A stretch of DNA of 64,000 nucleotides from positions 1,612,001-1,676,000 of the forward strand of contig NZ_SNXZ01000001.1 in assembly GCF_004362825.1 (NCBI RefSeq), read 5' to 3'. The notes beneath the pieces were generated by a model. That model had not been told where the DNA came from. It ran no database searches and saw only the letters and a list, made by a program, of their open reading frames with translations. The position numbers were made by a program, and so were the translations under genes. Source of the DNA: Labedaea rhizosphaerae (GTDB taxonomy: Bacteria; Actinomycetota; Actinomycetes; Mycobacteriales; Pseudonocardiaceae). Positions 45,479-53,459 of this stretch are shown one piece after another; within the stretch, counting starts at the first letter, position 1; every line of letters begins with the position of its first letter.

Positions 45479-45994
45479 GTGACCCCCACCGGCGGCGCCC
45501 CGTGGGATGCCGATTTCAGCCGGTACTTCGCGGCCCGCGCCCACACGTTGCGCGGCACCGCGTACCTGCTGTGCGGCGACTGGCACCGCGCCGAGGACCT
45601 GACCCAGACCGCGCTGACCAAGCTCTACGTGGCGTGGCCGCGGCTGGTGCAGCACGACATGCTGGACGGGTACGCCCGCAAGATCGTCGTGCGGACGTTC
45701 CTGGCCGAGAACCGCCGGTCGTGGCGCCGGCGCGAGCAGCTCACCCACGAACCACCCGAGCAGCCGGCGGGCGAGCCGGAGCCCGAGCACCGAGTGCTGG
45801 TTCGGGAGGCGCTGACGGCGGTGCCGCCAAAGCAGCGGGCCGTGCTCGTGCTGCGCTACTGGAACGACCTGAGCGTCGAGCAGACCGCGGCCGTGCTCGG
45901 CTGCAGCACCGGCAACGTCAAGAGCCAGACCGCGCGCGGGCTCGCCGCGCTGCGCAAGAAGCTCGCCGAGGGAGGTGCGCACGGTGGCCGATGA
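45479..45994 (+). CDS. SigE-family RNA polymerase sigma factor
   Basis: 171-residue ECF-like sigma of the actinobacterial SigE family (TIGR02983 type): short region 2 with DFSRYFAARAHTLRGTAYLLCGDW, AEDLTQTALTKLYVAWPR, then region 4 VPPKQRAVLVLRYWNDLSVEQ, AAVLGCSTGNVKSQTARGLAALR. Region 2 has no long N-terminal extension. The GTG start at 45479 places the domain at its usual distance from the N-terminus; no good ribosome binding site is seen. It overlaps the next gene by 11 bp, a membrane protein likely to act as its anti-sigma partner. Confidence 0.88.
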   Translation: MTPTGGAPWDADFSRYFAARAHTLRGTAYLLCGDWHRAEDLTQTALTKLYVAWPRLVQHDMLDGYARKIVVRTFLAENRRSWRRREQLTHEPPEQPAGEPEPEHRVLVREALTAVPPKQRAVLVLRYWNDLSVEQTAAVLGCSTGNVKSQTARGLAALRKKLAEGGAHGGR

Positions 45995-46382
45995 GGACGA
46001 CATCCGCGACCTGTTCGCGCGGGCCCGCCCGGACGCGGGCCCCGCGCTGGGCATCGATCCCGTGGCGGTCGCGCGGGATGGCGAACGCATCCGGCGCCGG
46101 CGCCGGCAGCTGCAGTGGGTGGCCAGCTCGGCCGCGGTCGTGCTGGTGCTCGTCGCGGTCGTGGTGATCGTCGCCCTGCTGCCGCACGGGCCGGTCGGCC
46201 CGCTGACCCCGGCGCGGCCGCCGTCGCCGACCGTCGAGACGCCGATGCCCACCGGGCCGCCGGGGGTGCCAGGGATGTCCGGGATCCCGGGAACCCCGCA
46301 GCCGACCGGGGTCACCGGCCCGCCGAGCGCGACGTCGAGCCCGGGTCTGCCGACCAGCGTGACCTCGACTCCGTCGACGTGA
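45984..46382 (+). CDS. Membrane protein co-encoded with the SigE-type sigma (anti-sigma candidate)
   Basis: 132 residues: cytoplasmic N-terminal 42 residues (ADEDDIRDLFARARPDAG, then a basic RRRRRQ stretch), a transmembrane helix (about 47-68) and a Pro/Thr/Gly-rich outer tail. No zinc-binding HxxxCxxC motif is visible, so it is not a ZAS-type anti-sigma. The GTG at 45984 is chosen since GGGAGG is then 8 bp upstream; a GTG at 45975 would sit on top of it. Function is inferred from gene coupling only. Confidence 0.6.
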   Translation: MADEDDIRDLFARARPDAGPALGIDPVAVARDGERIRRRRRQLQWVASSAAVVLVLVAVVVIVALLPHGPVGPLTPARPPSPTVETPMPTGPPGVPGMSGIPGTPQPTGVTGPPSATSSPGLPTSVTSTPST

Positions 46383-46470
46383 ATTCCCTTGCCTGTCAAC
46401 CCACTTCCGTAGGTTCCCCACCACTCGGGAATGACCCGCTCGACGGCTGGTGCGGGGCATTCGGCGCGGC

Positions 46471-46476
46471 TACGTT
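46471..46476 (+). promoter_or_regulatory. -10 element (TACGTT), leaderless M1 peptidase start
   Basis: TACGTT, 6 bp, then ATG at 46483. The frame is open upstream but the signal peptide begins at this ATG. Confidence 0.5.
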
Positions 46477-46482
46477 CGTGCC

Positions 46483-47994
46483 ATGGTGCCAACACGAAGA
46501 GTGACAAGATTACTGGTCACAGCGGCTGCGGTGGGTCTCGCGGCCGGTGTGGCGACGGCTCCGGCCGACGCGGCCCCCAAGGCTCCGTCGCCGGGCGCCG
46601 CGGGAATCGGCGACGCCTACTACCCGCTCGACGGAAATGGCGGGTACGACGTCGGGCACTACGACATCCGGTTGAGCTACCGGCCGGCCGGCGACGAACT
46701 GTCGGGCACCACCACCATCACGGCCAAGGCGACCCAGGACCTGTCGCGGTTCAACCTCGACTTCCTGCTGAAGGTGTCGACGCTGCGGGTCAACAACGTG
46801 CCCGCCAAGTTCGCCACCGACGGCGGCGAGCTGACCGTGACCCCGGCCAAGCCGATCGCCAAGGGCACGAACCTGACCATCGTCGTCACCTACGACGACA
46901 GCCCTGGCAAGTACAAGCTCTACGGCTTCAACGCCTGGAAGCGCACCGCGGACGGCGGCGCGCTGGCCACCGACGAGCCGCAGATCGCGCCGTGGTGGTT
47001 CCCGAGCAACGACCACCCGCTGGACAAGGCGACCTTCGACGTCTCGATCGCCGCGCCCAAGGACTTCGCGGTGCTCTCCAACGGCACGTTCGCGGGCAAG
47101 TCCACCCAGGGCAACGGCCTCGTGCGATGGAACTGGCGCAGCGCCAAGCCCCAGGGCACCTACGAGACCTCGCTCGTGGTCGGCAAGTACCAGGTGAACT
47201 TCCAGACCGCGCCGAACGGTCAGCCGTTCGTCACCGCTTACGGTGCCGACCTCGCCAACCCCGACCAGGCGCGGGCGAGCGTCGAGCGCACCCCGGAGAT
47301 CCTCGAGTTCGAGAGCACCCAGTTCGGCCCGTACCCGTTCGAAGCGCAGGGCGGCGTCGTGTCCACCGGGCTCGGGTTCGCGCTGGAGAACCAGACCCGC
47401 CCGACGTTCTCCGACGACTTCTTCACCGACGGCAGCGACACCTACGTCGTCGCGCACGAGAACGCGCACCAGTGGTTCGGCGACTCGGTGTCGGTCGCCG
47501 GCTGGCGCAACATCTGGCTGAACGAGGGCTTCGCGAGCTACGCCGAGACGCTGTGGTCGGAGTACCTCGGTGAGGGCACGGCGGCCGAGGTGAACCAGTA
47601 CGCCTACGACTCCATCCCGGCCGACGACCCGTTCTGGCAGGTCCTGCCGGGCGACCCGGGTCCGGACAACCAGTTCGACGACGCGGTCTACACCCGCGGC
47701 GCGATGGCGTTGCAGGCGTTGCGGACTGCCGTCGGGGACGCGGACTTCTTCAAGATCCTGAAGAAGTGGACCAAGACCCGCCAGTACGGCAACGGCACCA
47801 TCGAGCAGTTCGTCGGGCTGGCGGAGAACGTCTCCGGCAAGCCGTTGCAGTCGCTGTTCACCACGTGGCTCTTCACCGCGGGCAAGCCCGCGGTCGGCCC
47901 GAACGGCGCCTCGGTTTCGAAGGCGCTCGTGGCGCCGAAGTCGTTTGCCAAGATCCGCGCGACCGATCGGAAGCTGGCCGCGGCCGGCGGCTGA
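46483..47994 (+). CDS. Exported M1-family zinc metallopeptidase
   Basis: 503 residues with a Sec-type signal peptide (about 1-30, ending APADA). The zinc site HENAHQWFGD gives His325 and His329, with the third ligand Glu348 in WLNEGFASYAE, the exact 18-residue interval of M1 peptidases. The exopeptidase motif GAMEN is replaced by FALENQT. The protein is about half the usual length of aminopeptidase N, with a truncated C-terminal domain, as in actinobacterial secreted M1 proteins. Probably a secreted aminopeptidase acting on peptides outside the cell. The start is fixed by TACGTT 6 bp upstream. Confidence 0.9.
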   Translation: MVPTRRVTRLLVTAAAVGLAAGVATAPADAAPKAPSPGAAGIGDAYYPLDGNGGYDVGHYDIRLSYRPAGDELSGTTTITAKATQDLSRFNLDFLLKVSTLRVNNVPAKFATDGGELTVTPAKPIAKGTNLTIVVTYDDSPGKYKLYGFNAWKRTADGGALATDEPQIAPWWFPSNDHPLDKATFDVSIAAPKDFAVLSNGTFAGKSTQGNGLVRWNWRSAKPQGTYETSLVVGKYQVNFQTAPNGQPFVTAYGADLANPDQARASVERTPEILEFESTQFGPYPFEAQGGVVSTGLGFALENQTRPTFSDDFFTDGSDTYVVAHENAHQWFGDSVSVAGWRNIWLNEGFASYAETLWSEYLGEGTAAEVNQYAYDSIPADDPFWQVLPGDPGPDNQFDDAVYTRGAMALQALRTAVGDADFFKILKKWTKTRQYGNGTIEQFVGLAENVSGKPLQSLFTTWLFTAGKPAVGPNGASVSKALVAPKSFAKIRATDRKLAAAGG

Positions 47995-48019
47995 GCTCGC
48001 ACGGTGGGTGGTGAAAGGC

Positions 48020-48071
48020 CCTGAATGGCCCATTCGAGGCGCTGGGTGTCTTGAATGGGCCATTCAGGGCG
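48020..48071. repeat. Two GAATG-N3-CATTC dyads 30 bp apart
   Basis: Units at 48020-48041 and 48050-48071, cores GAATGGCCCATTC and GAATGGGCCATTC, separated by exactly 30 bp start to start. Same arrangement as 35859-35910. They lie between the M1 peptidase stop and the promoter of the next gene. Confidence 0.88.
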
Positions 48072-48084
48072 TTGGGGGTGCGGA

Positions 48085-48090
48085 TAGGCT
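48085..48090 (+). promoter_or_regulatory. -10 element (TAGGCT), leaderless start
   Basis: TAGGCT, GCCGCC, then ATG at 48097. Hexamer and spacer are identical to those before the gene at 7763. Confidence 0.55.
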
Positions 48091-48096
48091 GCCGCC

Positions 48097-48528
48097 ATGG
48101 CGGTGGGGGTGATGCGCGCGATGTCCGGCAAGGGCAGGCGGATCGCCACGTGGGTGCTGCTGGCCGTGGCGTCGGTGCTCACGCTGCTCTGCCTGCTGCT
48201 GTTCATCGGCGGCATGCGCAACGACATCGCGATCGGCTCGCACATCGGCTACGCGAACGCCGAGGTCGTCTCCACGAGCTTCGGCCGGACCGTGGTGCGG
48301 TTCAACACCCCCGACGGCGCCGTGCACAGCCCGCCCGACGGCATCCTCTACCCGAAGGGCCTGGTACCGGGCCAGATCGTGCGGGTCGAGTACGACCAGC
48401 GCAATCCCGAACTCGCCCGGGTGGCGGGCCGGTCGATCACCTCGGCGTGGTTCCCGCTGACCTTGATCATCGTGGTCGCGTGGGGGGTCGTCATCGGCGT
48501 GCTGCACTGGCTGCGCACCCGCTCCTGA
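48097..48528 (+). CDS. DUF3592 family membrane protein
   Basis: 143 residues: a transmembrane helix (about 18-40), an extracytoplasmic beta-rich region (AEVVSTSFGRTVVRFNTPDG, then GQIVRVEYDQRNPELARVAG) and a second helix (about 115-135). The VEYDQRNP element is the DUF3592 signature. The function is unknown. It is followed by menG after 19 bp, but menG has its own -10, so the two may be separately transcribed. Confidence 0.82.
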   Translation: MAVGVMRAMSGKGRRIATWVLLAVASVLTLLCLLLFIGGMRNDIAIGSHIGYANAEVVSTSFGRTVVRFNTPDGAVHSPPDGILYPKGLVPGQIVRVEYDQRNPELARVAGRSITSAWFPLTLIIVVAWGVVIGVLHWLRTRS

Positions 48529-48535
48529 CCGCCAT

Positions 48536-48541
48536 TAGGCT
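48536..48541 (+). promoter_or_regulatory. -10 element (TAGGCT), leaderless menG start
   Basis: TAGGCT, 6 bp (CTGCCC), then ATG at 48548. No ribosome binding site upstream of the ATG. Confidence 0.55.
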
Positions 48542-48547
48542 CTGCCC

Positions 48548-49240
48548 ATGTCGCGGGCCGGCTTGGACAAGAATCCGCATGACATCGCCGAGATGTTCGA
48601 CGGTGTGGCGAAGGGCTACGACCGCACGAACTCGGTGATGACGCTGGGCTTCGACCGGCGCTGGCGCGAGCAGACGCGCCGCGTGCTGGACGCGGCGCCC
48701 GGCGAGGCGGTGCTGGACCTCGCCGCGGGCACCGCGGTGTCCACCGTGGAGTACGCACGCTCCGGTGCGTGGTGCCTGGCCGCGGACTTCTCCCTCGGCA
48801 TGCTGCGTGGCGGCGCGTCGCGCGACGTGCCCAAGGTCGCCGCCGACGCGTTCCACCTGCCGTTGCGCGACAACAGCTTCGACGCGGTGACGGTCACGTT
48901 CGGGCTGCGCAACATGAGCCCCACGCCGGCCGCGCTGGCCGAGATGTTGCGGGTGACCAAGCCCGGCGGGCGGCTGGTGATCTGCGAGGTCGCCCAGCCG
49001 CCGTTCCGCCCGATCCGCTGGCTCTACCACCACGTGGTGCTGCGCATGCTCCCGTTGGTGACCAAGCCGTTCTCGTCCAACGCGCCCGCGTACCGCTACC
49101 TCGCCGAGTCCATGCGCGACTGGCACGATCAGAAGACGCTGGCCCGGATGATCTCCGACGCGGGTTGGCAGGACGTCGAATGGCTGAACCTCACCCTCGG
49201 CGTGGTCGCCCTGCACCGAGCCGTCAGGCCCGGGGGCTGA
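48548..49240 (+). CDS. menG: Demethylmenaquinone methyltransferase
   Basis: SAM-dependent C-methylation that completes menaquinone (ubiE/menG family). The 230-residue protein has [22 protein letters not shown] at the N-terminus, the SAM-binding [39 protein letters not shown], and the C-terminal GVVALHRAV; these are the UbiE signature regions. The acidic residue of the usual GTGD glycine loop is altered (LDLAAGTAV), as is common in actinobacterial homologues. The start follows a TAGGCT element. It is followed on the other strand by three DUF4328 genes. Confidence 0.93.
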   Translation: MSRAGLDKNPHDIAEMFDGVAKGYDRTNSVMTLGFDRRWREQTRRVLDAAPGEAVLDLAAGTAVSTVEYARSGAWCLAADFSLGMLRGGASRDVPKVAADAFHLPLRDNSFDAVTVTFGLRNMSPTPAALAEMLRVTKPGGRLVICEVAQPPFRPIRWLYHHVVLRMLPLVTKPFSSNAPAYRYLAESMRDWHDQKTLARMISDAGWQDVEWLNLTLGVVALHRAVRPGG

Positions 49241-49259
49241 CGACTCGACGGCGGCTCGG

Positions 49260-49943
49260 TCAGTGCTGCTTGGGCTCCAGCTGCCACTCGCTGACCCGGC
49301 GGATGATCCTCATCAACGGCACGGCGGAGGCGACCAACAGCAAGCCCCGCAGGACGAAGCCGACGACCTCGGTGTGCAACCCGTCGAGCGTGTTTGTGTC
49401 GCGGCTGGTGAAGTACGTGACGACGCCGGCGAGGATGAACGGCGCCCACCAGAACCGGATCAACGGGACGCCGGGCATGCCGATCGAGCTCACCTGGTCG
49501 TGGCGGGTGCTCGGCATGCTCGCCCGGTAGATGTCCTCGACGATCATGGGCGGGAACCACAGGTTGACGACCGGGCAGAACCAGGCGCCGATCACCCACC
49601 CCCGCGACCGGCGGTGCTGCATGGTGCAGATCAGCTCGGCGTTCTGCCGGGCCTGGTATGCCCAGACGATCAGCAGGACGGCCGTCGCGATCGTGGTCGC
49701 GACGGAGAACAGGCTCAGCCTGCTGTCCAGGTTGTCCGCCGCGACCACGTCGGCCACGGTCGCGCCGCGGCCCGCGAGGTAGTCCCGGGCGAGGGAGTAG
49801 GCGTGCCACTCGCCGAACGCGAGGATCAAGGCCGCGCCCGCCGTGACGTACGCCAGGATCCAGGCGGCCTTGCCGAGTCCCACCACCGAACGCGGTGCCT
49901 GTGCCCAGTGGCCTTGTGGTGCGTTCAGACCTGGTTGGACCAC
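49260..49943 (-). CDS. DUF4328 membrane protein (1 of 3)
   Basis: 227 residues with about four to five transmembrane helices (near 28-50, 77-97, 113-135 and two near the C-terminus). Characteristic sequence: WVIGAWFCPVVNLWFPPMIVEDIYRAS, the DUF4328 core where a W-x-P-x-x-N-x-x-x-P motif is followed by an acidic helix. Function unknown. GTG 49943 has GGGAGGGA about 7 bp upstream. It shares the motif with the next two proteins but is longer. Convergent with menG. Confidence 0.85.
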   Translation of the reverse strand: MVQPGLNAPQGHWAQAPRSVVGLGKAAWILAYVTAGAALILAFGEWHAYSLARDYLAGRGATVADVVAADNLDSRLSLFSVATTIATAVLLIVWAYQARQNAELICTMQHRRSRGWVIGAWFCPVVNLWFPPMIVEDIYRASMPSTRHDQVSSIGMPGVPLIRFWWAPFILAGVVTYFTSRDTNTLDGLHTEVVGFVLRGLLLVASAVPLMRIIRRVSEWQLEPKQH

Positions 49944-50061
49944 GATCCGATCCCTCCCCTTGTGTGGATATCACCCACCTATCGCGGGGGGACGGGGCGC
50001 GTTTCCGGTTGCCGGCGGCGGTCACCCGAGTGGCCGCCGCCGGCCGTCAAGTCCGGGGCCG

Positions 50062-50580
50062 TCAAGCCTGGCTGACGCGGCGCACGGTCCCGGCCAGCAG
50101 CCAGCCCGCGGCGGCGACGAGCACCGCGGCCACGGTCACGCCGATGTTCTCGGTGCGGATGGCGGCGGCCGAAGCATCGTCGGCGGCCGTCCCGGTGACC
50201 AGCTTGATCAGGGTCGAGGCGATCACGAGCCCCCACCAGGCGCGCACCGCGAGCGTCTTGCCCGCGATGTCCTCGACGACCAGCAGCGGCAGCACCAGGT
50301 TCGCGCCGGGCAGCAGCCAGCCGCCGATCGTCCAGCCGCGGGCCAGGCGCTGCCGGTCACCGCGGGCCTCGGCGGCCAGGCGCGCCCGCCAGAGCCAGGT
50401 CAGGAACACGACGCCGGTGAGCGCGCCGAGCACCAGGTAGACCACGGACGCGAGTTCGCTGGTGTGGTCGAGCCAGCTCGAGATGGCCACGGCGAACCCG
50501 GCCAGGGCCGTGACGCCGATCCCGGCCAGCGTGGCTGCCGTCAAGTTGGCGGTCTGCGTGCGGTCGAGCACCTGTGCCAT
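50062..50580 (-). CDS. DUF4328 membrane protein (2 of 3)
   Basis: 172 residues, four predicted helices (about 16-36, 44-66, 87-110 and 140-165). The core GWTIGGWLLPGANLVLPLLVVEDIA matches its neighbour's motif. No catalytic residues are evident. ATG 50580 has GGAGGAG about 6 bp upstream. The gap to the third copy is 64 bp, so the three probably form one operon reading leftward from 51112. Confidence 0.85.
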   Translation of the reverse strand: MAQVLDRTQTANLTAATLAGIGVTALAGFAVAISSWLDHTSELASVVYLVLGALTGVVFLTWLWRARLAAEARGDRQRLARGWTIGGWLLPGANLVLPLLVVEDIAGKTLAVRAWWGLVIASTLIKLVTGTAADDASAAAIRTENIGVTVAAVLVAAAGWLLAGTVRRVSQA

Positions 50581-50644
50581 GTCCCGCTCCTCCGTCAGTC
50601 GGTTTTGCCCGATTTTGCGGAGGTGAACTCGACGATGGCTGGAG

Positions 50645-51112
50645 TCAGTGGTCGCGCCACAACGCGAAGACGAACCGCCCGGCGGCGACGGCCAGGAGCA
50701 CGCCGCCGACGGTGAGGCCGACGGTCTCGGTGAGCACCGGCCCGAGCGTGCCGTCCATCACGGTGTTGTGGGTGAGCACGATGACCAGCCACGCGCCGAG
50801 CAGCAGCGACCACTCGTGCCGGGCCGCGCGGGCGAGCCTGCGGTCCACCCGCACCCGCCAGGTCCAGAGGACCACCATGACCGCGGTCGCGAGGGTGCCG
50901 ACGAACGTGACCGTGCCGAGCGACCCCGCGATGTCGTCCGCGCTGAGCAGGCCGCCCAGCGCCACACCGTGGCGGCCGACGTAGCCGGCCAGGGTCGCGT
51001 AGGCGCGCCACTCGGCGACGGTGAGACCGAGGGCGCACAACGCCGTGGCGCACACGACGATGGCGGTCGTCAGGTCCTGGACCTCGTGCGGGCGCCGCAG
51101 CGGTTGGGTCAT
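50645..51112 (-). CDS. DUF4328-like membrane protein (3 of 3)
   Basis: 155 residues with four predicted helices and a more diverged core (HEWSLLLGAWLVIVLTHNTVMDG) in which the W-x-P-x-x-N element is partly lost, so it is the degenerate member of the tandem set. ATG 51112 begins MTQPLRRPHEVQDLTTA; the frame extends upstream without a start signal. First gene of the leftward run, divergent from the DHFR-like gene. Confidence 0.72.
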   Translation of the reverse strand: MTQPLRRPHEVQDLTTAIVVCATALCALGLTVAEWRAYATLAGYVGRHGVALGGLLSADDIAGSLGTVTFVGTLATAVMVVLWTWRVRVDRRLARAARHEWSLLLGAWLVIVLTHNTVMDGTLGPVLTETVGLTVGGVLLAVAAGRFVFALWRDH

Positions 51113-51216
51113 GCCCGGGTATCGGCCAGGGCGTTCGTCCGTTTCGCGTTGTGCCGCTGTGTCGATTCCGCTCGCGCCCGTTCGATGCACAGGCAGGACC
51201 ACCAGGAGGAGATCAG

Positions 51217-51765
51217 ATGTCCAAGTCAGTGCTCGACATGTCGGTGTCGCTCGACGGCTACATCGCCGACCCCGACGACTTCCTCGGCGGCGAGAACGGC
51301 GAACTGCTGCACGAGTGGTTCGAGGCGGGTGGCCCGGCCACCGAGTTCGAGCAGGAGTGGCAGGCGGCCGGCGCCGTGCTCACGGGGCGGCGCACCGCCG
51401 AGCTGATGGACCACTGGGGCGGCGACCACGGCGGCCAGCCGATCATCGTGGTCAGCCACCGGCCGCCCGGCCCGGCCGCGCGATGGGGCTACCCGCTGGT
51501 GACGTACGTCAACGGCATCGAGGACGCGGTGGCGCTGGCGAAGGAGAAGGCGGGCGACCGCGACGTGCAGGTGCGGGGCGCGGGCGTGGCGCGCAGCGCA
51601 CTGGCCGCCGGCGTGCTCGACGAGGTGCAGGTCCACCAGATCCCGGTCCTGCTCGGCCGCGGCCGCCGGCTCTTCGAGGAGTTGCCCGCGCTGGTGGGGC
51701 TGGAGGTCGTCCGGGTGATCGACACGCCGCAGGCCACGCACATCCGTTACCGCGTGTGCCGTTGA
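51217..51765 (+). CDS. Dihydrofolate reductase family (RibD C-terminal-like) protein
   Basis: 182 residues of the RibD_C/YwjB-like reductase fold: MSVSLDGYIADPDD at the start, VLTGRRTAELMDHWGG, a middle strand region AVALAKEKAGDRDVQVRGAG, and the C-terminal LLGRGRRLFEELP. True DHFR motifs for folate are missing, so this is a general NADPH-dependent reductase of unknown substrate. ATG 51217 has AGGAGGAG about 7 bp upstream, one of the best ribosome binding sites in the window. It lies between the DUF4328 run and menJ. Confidence 0.87.
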   Translation: MSKSVLDMSVSLDGYIADPDDFLGGENGELLHEWFEAGGPATEFEQEWQAAGAVLTGRRTAELMDHWGGDHGGQPIIVVSHRPPGPAARWGYPLVTYVNGIEDAVALAKEKAGDRDVQVRGAGVARSALAAGVLDEVQVHQIPVLLGRGRRLFEELPALVGLEVVRVIDTPQATHIRYRVCR

Positions 51766-51803
51766 GTCGGTCACTGGCGGCGGTGGCGCCGCGACCGCTT
51801 CCC

Positions 51804-51809
51804 TAGACT
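51804..51809 (+). promoter_or_regulatory. -10 element (TAGACT), leaderless menJ start
   Basis: TAGACT, 7 bp, then GTG at 51817; no Shine-Dalgarno sequence. Confidence 0.5.
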
Positions 51810-51816
51810 CGGGCTC

Positions 51817-53121
51817 GTGAACGATTTCTCGAGCACCACGCGCCGCGGCCTGGACGACGACGCCGAGGTCATCGTGGTCGGCGCAGGGCCCGCCGGGTCC
51901 ACCGCGGCCACTTACCTCGCGCGGGCCGGGCTGGACGTGCTGCTGCTGGAGAAGAGCACCTTCCCGCGCGAGAAGGTCTGCGGTGACGGGCTCACCCCGC
52001 GTGGCGTGAAGCAGCTGATCGACCTCGGCGTCGACACCCGCGAGGAGGCCGGCTGGCTGCACAACCGCGGCCTGCGGGTGGTCGGCGGCGGCGTCACCCT
52101 CGAGCTGGACTGGCCCGACCTCGCCACGTTCCCGCCCTACGGCGTGGTCCGCCCGCGCCAGGACTTCGACGAGCTGCTGGCCCGCACCGCGCAGCGCGCC
52201 GGCGCCCGGCTGCTGGAGCAGACCACCGTCACCGGCGCGATCACCGACGAGCGCTCCGGCCGGGTGATCGGCGTGGCCGCGAAGGTCGGGCCGGACAAGA
52301 AGCCGGTGACCTACAAGGCGCCGCTGGTCCTCGCCTGCGACGGCGTCTCCGCGCGCCTGGCCCTCTCGGTCGGGCTGGAGAAGAACGACAAGCGGCCGAT
52401 GGGCGTGGCCGTGCGCCGCTACTACGCGAGCCCGCGGACCAAGGACGACTACCTCGAGTCGCACCTGGAGCTGTGGGACCGCAGCAACCCCGACGAGCCC
52501 GCCCTGCTGCCCGGGTACGGCTGGATCTTCGGCATGGGCGACGGGACGGTGAACGTCGGGCTCGGCATCCTGTCCACGTCGAAGGCCTACGGCAAGACCG
52601 ACTACCGCGCGCTGATGCGGTCGTGGCTGGACGGGACGCCGGAGGAGTGGGGCTTCCGCGAGCACAACGCCGTCGGCAAGGTCGGCGGCGCGGCGTTGCC
52701 GATGGGCTTCAACCGCACCCCGCACTACCGCGACGGGCTGCTGCTGGTCGGCGACGCGGGCGGGATGGTCAACCCGTTCAACGGCGAGGGCATCGGCTAC
52801 GCCATGGAGTCGGCGCGGCTCGCGGCCGAGTGCGTGATCCAGGCGCTGGCCCGCCCCGAGGGCCCGGCGCGGGAGAAGGCGCTCGCGGGCTACCCGATCG
52901 CGCTCAAGCAGTCGCTCGGGCACTACTACCGCCTGGGCAACGTGTTCTCGAAGCTGATCGGGAACCCGGTCGTGATGCGCACGGCCACCAAGTACGGGCT
53001 GCCCCGCACGACGCTGATGAAGCTCGTGCTGAAGCTGCTGGCCGGCCTCTACGACCCGCGCGACGGCGACTACATGGACAAGATGATCACGGTCGCCACC
53101 CGCTTCGCACCCTCGGCCTGA
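51817..53121 (+). CDS. menJ: Menaquinone side-chain reductase (geranylgeranyl reductase family)
   Basis: 434-residue FAD-dependent reductase with the Rossmann motif VVGAGPAGSTAATYLARAG, the C-G-D block of the family (REKVCGDGLTPRGV), FAD contacts RQDFDELLARTA, and GDAGGMVNPFNGEGIGYAMESARLA. In M. tuberculosis the homologue Rv0561c (MenJ) saturates one isoprene unit of menaquinone. Its position next to menG supports that role here. Substrate specificity is inferred from context. The GTG start follows the TAGACT element by 7 bp. Confidence 0.88.
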   Translation: MNDFSSTTRRGLDDDAEVIVVGAGPAGSTAATYLARAGLDVLLLEKSTFPREKVCGDGLTPRGVKQLIDLGVDTREEAGWLHNRGLRVVGGGVTLELDWPDLATFPPYGVVRPRQDFDELLARTAQRAGARLLEQTTVTGAITDERSGRVIGVAAKVGPDKKPVTYKAPLVLACDGVSARLALSVGLEKNDKRPMGVAVRRYYASPRTKDDYLESHLELWDRSNPDEPALLPGYGWIFGMGDGTVNVGLGILSTSKAYGKTDYRALMRSWLDGTPEEWGFREHNAVGKVGGAALPMGFNRTPHYRDGLLLVGDAGGMVNPFNGEGIGYAMESARLAAECVIQALARPEGPAREKALAGYPIALKQSLGHYYRLGNVFSKLIGNPVVMRTATKYGLPRTTLMKLVLKLLAGLYDPRDGDYMDKMITVATRFAPSA

Positions 53122-53186
53122 GGCTCGGCCCGCTCGGGCGCACCTTCCTGTTCCTTGCGAACGAGCGCACGCCCGCAACCGTGCCC

Positions 53187-53274
53187 GTGGTGCACTACAA
53201 GGTTGCAGTGGCGGGCGTCTTTCCCTGCAAACGCGCCCGGAGCCGTTCCGGCGGTGCACGAACAAAGGTTGCAG
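53187..53274 (+). repeat. Diverged direct repeat in the nuo upstream region
   Basis: GTGGTGCAC-3 bp-AAGGTTGCAG at 53187-53208 and GCGGTGCAC-5 bp-AAGGTTGCAG at 53251-53274, 64 bp apart. Not part of any coding frame I trust. Possible operator for an unknown regulator. Confidence 0.6.
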
Positions 53275-53410
53275 CATCAAGTGGCCCCGAGGTCTGCGCG
53301 GACCCGGTCCGCCGGGGTTCGCGCCCTCCGCCTGCGCATGGTTCCACCCCCGTTGTGTGGACCATTCGGCGCCTTGGCAGACCCCTCTCCACCTCGTGGA
53401 TTTCGCGTCC

Positions 53411-53416
53411 TACACT
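53411..53416 (+). promoter_or_regulatory. Candidate -10 (TACACT) of the nuo promoter
   Basis: TACACT matches TANNNT; initiation near 53423 would place both Rex operators just downstream. No clear -35 at 17-18 bp. Confidence 0.4.
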
Positions 53417-53427
53417 GGCCGCGCGGC

Positions 53428-53445
53428 TTGTGAAGTCCTTCACAA
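53428..53445 (+). promoter_or_regulatory. Rex operator 1 of nuo
   Basis: TTGTGAA-GTCC-TTCACAA, an exact match to the Rex consensus TTGTGAA-N4-TTCACAA and a perfect palindrome in both halves. It would also satisfy a Crp-type TGTGA-N6-TCACA. Confidence 0.85.
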
Positions 53446-53459
53446 CGGTCTGCGTTAGC

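Noticed and set aside
45984-46382. ZAS-type zinc anti-sigma factor
   Set aside because: The HxxxCxxC motif is absent, so it is called only a membrane protein coupled to the sigma gene.
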